Below, piece after piece: positions 57,290-64,000 of a DNA stretch of 64,000 nt. Source of the stretch: Zerene cesonia. Taxonomy: Eukaryota; Arthropoda; Insecta; Lepidoptera; Pieridae. The stretch lies in the NCBI RefSeq assembly GCF_012273895.1, contig NC_052128.1, forward strand, positions 992,001 through 1,056,000, read 5' to 3'. Under the pieces are notes generated by a model. The model was not told the origin of the DNA. It saw nothing but the letters and a program-made list of their open reading frames with translations, and did not search any database. Position numbers and translations under genes: made by a program. Numbering within the stretch: the stretch's first letter is position 1; every line of letters begins with the position of its first letter.

Positions 57290-57405
57290 TTAATTAGCAC
57301 GACTAAACTCTTTGAGAACACTATGAGAAATTCTATTGTAAAAGCCTATACATTGTCCCATAAATGAATTAAAAACGTCGTACAGGGTAATCTGGATTAA
57401 AGCAA
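57290..57405 (-). pseudogene. C-terminal relic of LINE reverse-transcriptase ORF
   Basis: Read on the minus strand, this stretch is open and encodes NSFMGQCIGFYNRISHSVL (57370 down to 57314), then KEFSRAN and a stop at 57292-57290. From memory of the family, NSFMG-C--FYN resembles the C-terminal part of lepidopteran Jockey-like ORF2 proteins. The usual following segment (a basic stretch plus a KAYY-type motif) is lost after the stop. No catalytic reverse-transcriptase motif is present upstream, so only the 3' end was inserted or survived, as is common for 5'-truncated LINEs. Confidence 0.6.
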
Positions 57406-59179
57406 TAAAAAAACGGAATTTATTAGTACTTTGATTAATTGCCACGCTATTACACGAGAACGTTCGATTGAATAAGGATGAAATTTGACACGGAGATAGA
57501 TCAAAGTCTAGTTTAATCGAGTATCTATAGGAAACCGCGCGATAAAGTTATTATTTTATAAACAAAAACAAGTTAAAAGTTATTTTCTTTGCAGTGTTTG
57601 AAAAAAAATTCAATGAAACATTAATCTGTATAAAGAGATTTTCACATTCATATTAAATATATCGCTTTTAAAGGCACTGACCTTAAATTGACCATGCTTT
57701 ATTCCAAAGAGTAACCCACTTAATTAATATTCTGCAGTACAAAGGCGCACTTCAGCCGAGTGTAACCTATTTCCCCTTTATGTTTTGAATTTATATCTAA
57801 TAAGATATTGCTTTTTTATATTCAAAAATAATTTACTGGTTAAAGAATACAAAAGTCAACCAATGAAATAGTGGTAAACGTATCCGGAAGATTCATGCCA
57901 GATCATTTCATTCAGCCATTCAGAGCGTTTGTATAGTGTTAACGTTCACACTATAACATAACGTGCATTGAAATAAAAAAATAAAATTAAAAACAATACA
58001 ACTACAAAATTCTTAAAATTTCCTTAACCCACCTGGGATTGAACCCAGGACCCCTCGATCTCGATACACATTATTTTTGCAATAGTCTTGTTTGAAAAAC
58101 GACAAATGATCCAATTGGCAAATTTATCTAATTTTATCTAATTTTATCGACCTTACGGTTGTTTGTTCTTTTTAAAGACAGTCTTAGATAATGAAAAACA
58201 GATGTGGAATCCTATTAAAACCGTCAGGTTAGATATTTATTTACTAGCTTTAAAAAAAGTATCAACAATGTAAAGGATAGGGATTCCTCATTTGCATAAT
58301 CAGAATCCGAAATATATATCCATAATTATTAGGCTACTGTTCCGAATTAAGCATAAAATCTCGAATATCCGAACAATTCCATAGCTTTTTGCAGGAAAAC
58401 AATTACCTACAAAATTTCAGATTTAAAATAATAAAGCACAACCTATAATAATGCGTCTTATTAAATACTGTAACACAGCGCTCAGCGCTCATTAACGAAA
58501 TAACTATAAAGAACAAATTTTATTTTATCTTTAAAAATACACGTCCAATATATTTTTAATAATCCATATTGAATTTCAGCTATCGCCAACGACAAGATGG
58601 ATGAAATTTAAAATATTTCAGTTTAAGGTATTTTCCACCGCTGTCAGTAAACAATGGTTTACCAACAAAGGTTTCGGTTTTAATATATTTTTTTCACGAT
58701 TTTTCACCTCTTATTCCGATTTTGGCTTCATTTTACGAAACCAGTAGCGCGTTTGAAGTATTTTTACATGGAAAATTCGGTTCCAGTTTGCGGTCGTTTT
58801 TCAGTTCTTTTCACACTGTTTAGCTTTCGTTGGGTTTTCTTTCGATATTCAATGTTGCCATAATTCTGATTTACTTTTGACATTACAATACTAAGCTATT
58901 TTAAAATTATACCAATTAAAATAATATTTTATATACTACTATAGGTTATGTCTTTGTATTGTTTCTTCAAGCATTTACCGATGTTCCTGTAAATGTCTGA
59001 ATAATGCAGTATGTTTTTAGAATAACATCAGATTTCACTGTACTTAAACATATTTTAGAAGTTATGTATTAATATGACTGCGAAGACTTTTAAATTGTTA
59101 GATTGATTGGAATTTTAGGATTTTTTATGACTACTATTCCAATTGCGACTTTGATGCCATAGACTAAGAAAAAATAGAC
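57406..59179. other. AT-rich DNA with small repeat scraps
   Basis: 57470-57545 resembles a Helitron-like body (GATGAAATTTGACACGGAGA). The SINE S1 head scrap at 58027 is listed separately. No coding signal. Confidence 0.4.
58027..58066 (-). mobile_element. Family S1 SINE head, fragment
   Basis: The minus strand reads CGAGGGGTCCTGGGTTCAAT then CCCAGGTGGGT, matching the B-box end of the S1 head. Confidence 0.5.
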
Positions 59180-59363
59180 ATCAGCTTCCCGTTCCCGCTT
59201 TTATTTGCATAGTTTCTGTCTGTGGGAATTCAGGGATAAATGTATCTGCTATGTTCTTTCTCGGGATTCAAGCTATCTCAGTACCACATTTCATCTAAAT
59301 TGAATCAATGATTTAGGGAAGAAGAGACAGTCAGAGTTACATTCGCATTTATAATATTAAAGT
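59180..59363 (-). mobile_element. Helitron-like relic
   Basis: On the minus strand it starts near TTTAATATTATAAATGCGAA and contains GAAATGTGGTACTGAGATAG, then ATCCCGAGAAAGAACATAGC. The 3' hairpin and CTAG are lost. Confidence 0.5.
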
Positions 59364-60984
59364 AGCGATTGCAGAAAGTTAATTAGTTTAATAATTACAT
59401 TAATAAAGTAATAACCATTAAAATAAATGTACTCATACTGATAATTTTACATATTTAATTTATTTCCATATAATTACAGGTGTAGGTAATTGTTTGAGTT
59501 TTACCAAAAGCGAATTATAGTAAAATGAAATTACTAAAATAACATTTATTTATATTGGTCCTCACTGTTAATACAAATAGGTGCAAAACGAATACATTTA
59601 GTTCATATAAAAGACTGAACGTAGTTTCAAATATAATACAAAATGGAGATGCGTGATAATTAATAAACCGCTTTAATTCCGTTAAAAATTCTTTAATATC
59701 CGAATGTTTAACATTGTTACGTGCAACGTTTTCAAATGAGGATAATTTTGCTTCCTTCCCAATAGCAATTTATCGCAATAAAGCCTTTTCGAAGCCATTA
59801 CTCCCAAGACTTCGTCCAAAAACTTAATTCTTCACAGTTAATTATTTTCGGGCTATCGTACTCGGGGAATTTAAATGAAGGGGGTAAATATAAACTTTTA
59901 GCGACTCGTTAGGGATCTAACAGGAACGAGATAAGAATAATAAATACAACTGTATAGAAATACGCGTTGTTTATTTAAGTGTTTTGAGTGTGAGAGTGGA
60001 GCACGCTTCGACACGAATTGGGCCAGCTCGCAAAATGCTTCTTGTAAGTGAAATTTAAAGAAAATCGCCTCTATTAGTAGGCATGAAATTACAATTTTTT
60101 ATTCATGAATAATGATTACATTTTATATAATTCATAAAAATACAAATAAAAAATATATTCTTCATCTGAAAAACAAAATTACTGCCGAACATAAATAATT
60201 CTATTAATACCAAATTGATTTATCAATTAAACATAAATTTGGAGCTATATTTTATATTTAAACTATAACAATTTATAGCAATTTTATGGATAAACAAATT
60301 CGATTCTATTGACATTCCAAATTGATACTCAAAAGATATTCAACAACTCGAAATATTATCTCATAGTAACTCGAGTCAGAACAAATGTTCCACTCCCATG
60401 CTTTATCAGTTCCAACACGTTAAATTTAAGATCAAATAGAAACACCAATCAAAGGGATTGTAGGAGGCGAACCGAGCTCCGACTTTGACACGGGACAAAT
60501 TGGCAATCGACGAAGAAATCTCTGAAACTGAGATGATTCCGAATTTCCGACACACTGTAGATTGAGGTATTTTACGCTGTTCTGAAGACACGTTTGCGTA
60601 CTGAATTCTATCGTAACAATGATGGATTTTATATTGGTAAACTGTCGCGCTAAAAGCTGTTAATATTGTATCGATTGGTGTTTATTATTATATAAAAAAT
60701 ATCGTCAATTGCACATAGTCATTATAAGCCTGATTATTATTATTTTTTTTTTTGTAAACGTACTAACTACGTATCATTAGTTTTAACTAATTCATTTCTG
60801 TTTTTTGTTTCTAAATTATGCCCACTCAGTTAAAATATAAATAGACAAACGAGTTTATTTTCTTGAGTGGAAGACATATTTATAAATATATTAATAATTT
60901 GTTATGAAGATAAAATATGTTTATATTATTAATACGCAAAAAATTGGGATTTTTGAATAAGAGTAAGGTCGATAGTTCTTCCCA
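59364..60984. other. AT-rich DNA with two repeat scraps
   Basis: 59658-59715 resembles the right arm of the foldback family F. 59988-60032 is a family T SINE head (GGAGCACGCTTCGACACGAA). The remainder is unrecognised. Confidence 0.45.
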
Positions 60985-61241
60985 TGTACAATGTTCCCAC
61001 TCCAGTAATCCACCACGTAGACCAAGTGCGAATAGGCAGTTGGCATGTTATGTCGTCGAACTTTTTGATTTTTCGACATGCCCGTATCTTCACGATTTTT
61101 TCCTTCACCGTTTTAAGCAGTGATATTACCCATATACGCAGATGAATTGAAAAATCCGTTTATTTCTTGCTTGCTCGTGCGGTCGAAGCGGCGACTTTTT
61201 GATTAAAATCCGAGACCCTTAACACTGAACCACCACCGTTC
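60985..61241 (-). mobile_element. tRNA-derived SINE, family U (diverged)
   Basis: The minus strand has GGTGGTGGTTCAGTGTTAAG (A-box type) and a degraded B-box, then the body AATTGAAAAATCCGTTTATT-like (reverse) through GTTCGACGACATAACATGCC. About 60 bases of the 3' part are deleted. Confidence 0.65.
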
Positions 61242-62422
61242 TTATCTTATCCATTAGCCGTACTATATTGTTTTCCAGCATGGCTTTAGCAGACTGAGAG
61301 TGTCTAACGTCACTTACAATTCCGCGTCACCGTGGCGTAAACTTACGATCATTCGTCTTGTCAAGGGACTCTCTTGATCTCAGATTTAGCCTGACTGATG
61401 GTAGCGAATTCAAACCTAAGTTACGTGTTTAATTTTGGAGATTTGACGGATCGTGCTCTGAATAAATTAGTCGTTTGCTAACTTCCAAGGTTAGGAGTAT
61501 TTGTGCTATTATCGAATGTGTAGGAATTACGGGGCATTATGTAATACAGAGCGGATTAATGTTACGTGAAACTTCGTGTGTGTTTTACAGATCGTTACAA
61601 TGCTATCGTTTCCATTGAATAAAGATATCTTATAAACATTTGATATATTTGAAAAGTGTGTTAAATATGCTATCAGTGTCTTATTATATGTCTTATATAA
61701 TATACGGGCTTTTACCCGCGGTTTTGCACGTGTTATATTCGGAGTAAAACCTCTTTCTCCCCATATTTTATTCTATTTTACATATAAACCTTTTAATTGA
61801 ATCACTCTGTCTATAAAAAAAACCATCAAAACATACATGCACACAGCCGGCGCAAAGCGACTTTGTTTTATACTATGTAGTGATAAATAGGCTAAAAGAA
61901 TTATCAATAAAACAACAATGGAATCAATACATATACAGGATGCTTCTTCCACAATGCAAGCAACTAATCTATTAACAGAAGTACGTTCACAAAGCATTAG
62001 CTGGCTAATAGAAACCCGGTTATTTCGTCTGATTTATGGCCTGACAGCCGGCTATTTATCAAAACGTTAAATTTTCTAATATAAAGGATTTTCGCGCCAT
62101 TCAAGACGCGTTTACAATTTTTATTGTTCAGCGATCGTTAGGGATTAACTGGATTGTATTAAACTAATTTTTCCGTTATTGAAGCGATGGGGGTGATTTA
62201 TTTACGACCGTCTCGTAGTTTGCTTGTTTATTAATGATTATTGAATTTTCTACTGAGGAATTTATCTAAATAGGTAGAATTCAACTGCGTCAGAGGTAGC
62301 TTTATTATATTATATACTTAGTATAACTAATACCATAGATAATATATATACTATCTGTAGCTAGAGGGTTGTATTCTTTAAGTATAGATACATATGTATT
62401 TCTTTGACAGATTGTATAGTGT
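61242..62422. other. AT-rich DNA with a Helitron-like tail scrap
   Basis: 61705-61735 (GGGCTTTTACCCGCGGTTTT) is a minus-strand Helitron-type tail hairpin. No coding signal in the rest. Confidence 0.4.
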
Positions 62423-62437
62423 AGGGCTAGTGAAGAT

Positions 62438-62650
62438 GGTCGTGGACGATTTCTCGAAGAGTTCCCACGACCTCGGCTAACGTGGTGAGTGGTAGACCTA
62501 CCGACTAAACTCCACTGTGTTCCGTACACAGTGGAGTTTAGTCGATAGGTCTACTGCCTATGGCATATAGGCAGTAGGAGTCCGACATAACCCGCGGTCT
62601 TTCCCCGAAGGCCGTGGGTATGCATGAGCATTCTCCACTATAAAAAAAAA
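62438..62650 (+). mobile_element. Family V A-tailed retro-insertion with two hairpins
   Basis: Flanked by a perfect 15-bp target duplication AGGGCTAGTGAAGAT (62423-62437 and 62651-62665), and ends in about 10 A. The 3' part matches family V (GTCCGACATAACCCGCGG, GGCCGTGGGTATGC). The 5' half contains a near-perfect 27-bp inverted repeat around TCCGTA (about 62492-62551), followed by an 11-bp hairpin CTACTGCCTAT ... ATAGGCAGTAG. The first hairpin suggests an inverted copy of part of the element. Confidence 0.85.
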
Positions 62651-62665
62651 AGGGCTAGTGAAGAT

Positions 62666-63072
62666 AGACTGTCATGAAATTCAGTTTCAATGATATAATG
62701 GAATTTAAATTATAACTAAATAATATGAGCTTACAAGTCTTCAAACTGTCACGTTTTATTTTATTTTTAATAATTGGACGGAACTTGAATTTCGAACCAA
62801 AGTTGGCCGAGTTTAAAATGGTTAAGTACGTTTTTAAATTCGTCAGCAAACGTGCTGCAATCCGTACGTCGTGCTAAAATAACGAAGTTTATATAGTGAA
62901 ATACACGTGAAATACTTTGCTGTTTACCGTTTATTAAGAGATGTGTCGCTATTGTAGGCTATATACTGTTTCACTCATCGGTTTTCTATACGATCAAGTG
63001 GACGATGCATTTAAGAGTATTGCAGATCTATGTATCTACCAGACAAATAAGACAAAATATGCATTAACATTT
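62666..63072. other. AT-rich DNA, nothing recognised
   Basis: Short frames only. Confidence 0.5.
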
Positions 63073-63240
63073 GTAAAGGTAGGGCCTCTTCAAATGCGTT
63101 GCCCAGTTTTAATGGATAAGGCATAAGGAAAGGATAGATAAAGGGATAAAGAAAAGGAGAACAACGAGGTAAATAATATAAAACGTGCCTATTGCCAACT
63201 CTTTGTTGGTCTCTACTAGGATTGAATCCGGAACCCGTCA
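63073..63240 (-). mobile_element. Family T-like SINE fragment with tRNA-like head
   Basis: The purine-rich block 63073-63175 is the reverse of the family T middle. About 35 bases on, the minus strand reads GGGTTCCGGATTCAATCC, a B-box-like phrase, which would place a tRNA-derived head upstream. Confidence 0.45.
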
Positions 63241-63372
63241 CATGCATGTAGACCGGTGCACTCATAATCTATACAGTAGACTTCTATAAACTTAATTTCA
63301 AATAAATTTATACACGAAGGGGATGCCTCAAAAGTATGGTCTTTATTACACACTTCATCTGAAAATATCCTA

Positions 63373-63555
63373 TCCTACTTTGTTTGTAAGGATTTGTGTG
63401 TGTTTGTTGCTCTTTCACGCAAAAACTGCTGAAACGATTGCAATGAAATTTGGTACGTAGATAGCTGGACAAATGGAATAACATGTAAGTAACTTTTATC
63501 CCGATATTCCTACGAGATGCGGACTTGCGCGGGTAAAACCGCGGAGCGCAGCTAG
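63373..63555 (+). mobile_element. Lep1-type Helitron (short 5' deletion)
   Basis: TCCTACTTTGTTTGTAAGGA lacks the usual AATATTATAAATGCGAAAG segment. The rest is intact to GCGCAGCTAG followed by T. Confidence 0.85.
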
Positions 63556-63926
63556 TGTTTGTATAAGTTTTATAATTATGAAAAAAACATATAACAAAAA
63601 TTGTTGAACTGTCCCTTAATTGAAACTATTTCGTAGTACCGATTCAATTATTTCCACATCTGTATATCCACCCATAAGAACTAACTTTCGAAATAAAGCG
63701 AATACCCCGGGTATTTGCTCCATCGCAAAAAAAGATGGCGTCGTAGAATTAATTCAATTGTCAAGATGACATATGATGATCTGTGGACATCAAATCACCG
63801 ACGCTGGATTCGCGCCAAAAATTATTTGACCTCACACTTGATCTTTATTTGACGACAAATATGACATTTGATATTAAGAAAGTATTTTGTTAGTGGTGTT
63901 TTGTCTGTGGATGGTTTGTGTATATG
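63556..63926 (+). other. Possible 5' exon with splice donor (weak)
   Basis: ATATGGTAAGG gives a good splice donor after 63926. The preceding 150 bases contain ATGACATATGATGATC and several TGACATTTG/TTTGACG phrases such as are often seen near gene starts. An ATG at 63911 would be in frame across the donor. Without the sequence beyond the window this remains a guess. Confidence 0.18.
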
Positions 63927-64000
63927 GTAAGGTACACCATCATATCACATAAAGGTGGATTTAATTTTTTGTTTTTTTGTGTCGATAACACAGAAATATC

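Overview
The window is animal DNA of lepidopteran (moth or butterfly) type. It is strongly AT-rich, carries no bacterial-style gene layout, and is densely sown with short interspersed repeats. The clearest clue is a Helitron-like non-autonomous family of about 200 bp (the type described in Lepidoptera as Lep1). It begins TCCTACTAATATTATAAATG, ends in a GC-rich hairpin plus CTAG, and sits between an A and a T. At least thirteen copies are present on both strands. The species cannot be told from the sequence.

I could not support an intact protein-coding gene. Open frames are mostly 60-120 codons and usually fall inside repeats. The two longest only cross a gap of exactly 1000 N (20823-21822). 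The one convincing coding relic is the end of a reverse-transcriptase ORF from a Jockey-like non-LTR retrotransposon (57290-57405, minus strand). Weak candidates for host gene parts are a 71-codon two-helix ORF behind a TATA-like box (955-1427), a GC-rich initiator-like patch (8389-8480), a promoter-like patch (24720-24872), and a possible first exon with a good splice donor at the right edge (to 63926). Most of the window is therefore intergenic or intronic.

Layout: 1-6.3 kb has a tRNA-derived SINE at the very start, a full Lep1-type Helitron (3821-4020) and a full SINE with A-tail (4411-4741). 9-15 kb has tRNA-derived SINEs of two families, a 168-bp hAT-type MITE with an 8-bp target duplication, and a hairpin-bearing SINE-like element. 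18-29 kb has a perfect 22-bp inverted repeat, the N gap, a possible solo LTR (26809) and nested SINE/Helitron insertions. 31.7 kb has a 30-bp unit repeated three times. 33-41 kb is the densest Helitron/SINE zone. 46-57 kb holds a tRNA-like foldback element, a minisatellite, further Helitrons, a young SINE with a 14-bp target duplication, a foldback element flanked by 12-bp direct repeats, a diverged pair of an unrecognised repeat, and the LINE end. 57-64 kb is mostly unique AT-rich DNA with a polyadenylated retro-insertion (62438-62650) and a Lep1 copy near the end.

The elements do not form a pathway; they are layers of insertion. Points worth a second look are the tRNA-like core enclosed in terminal inverted repeats (five loci), the repeat pair at 55.1/55.8 kb, the self-complementary retro-insertion at 62.4 kb, and the 18.2 kb hairpin.
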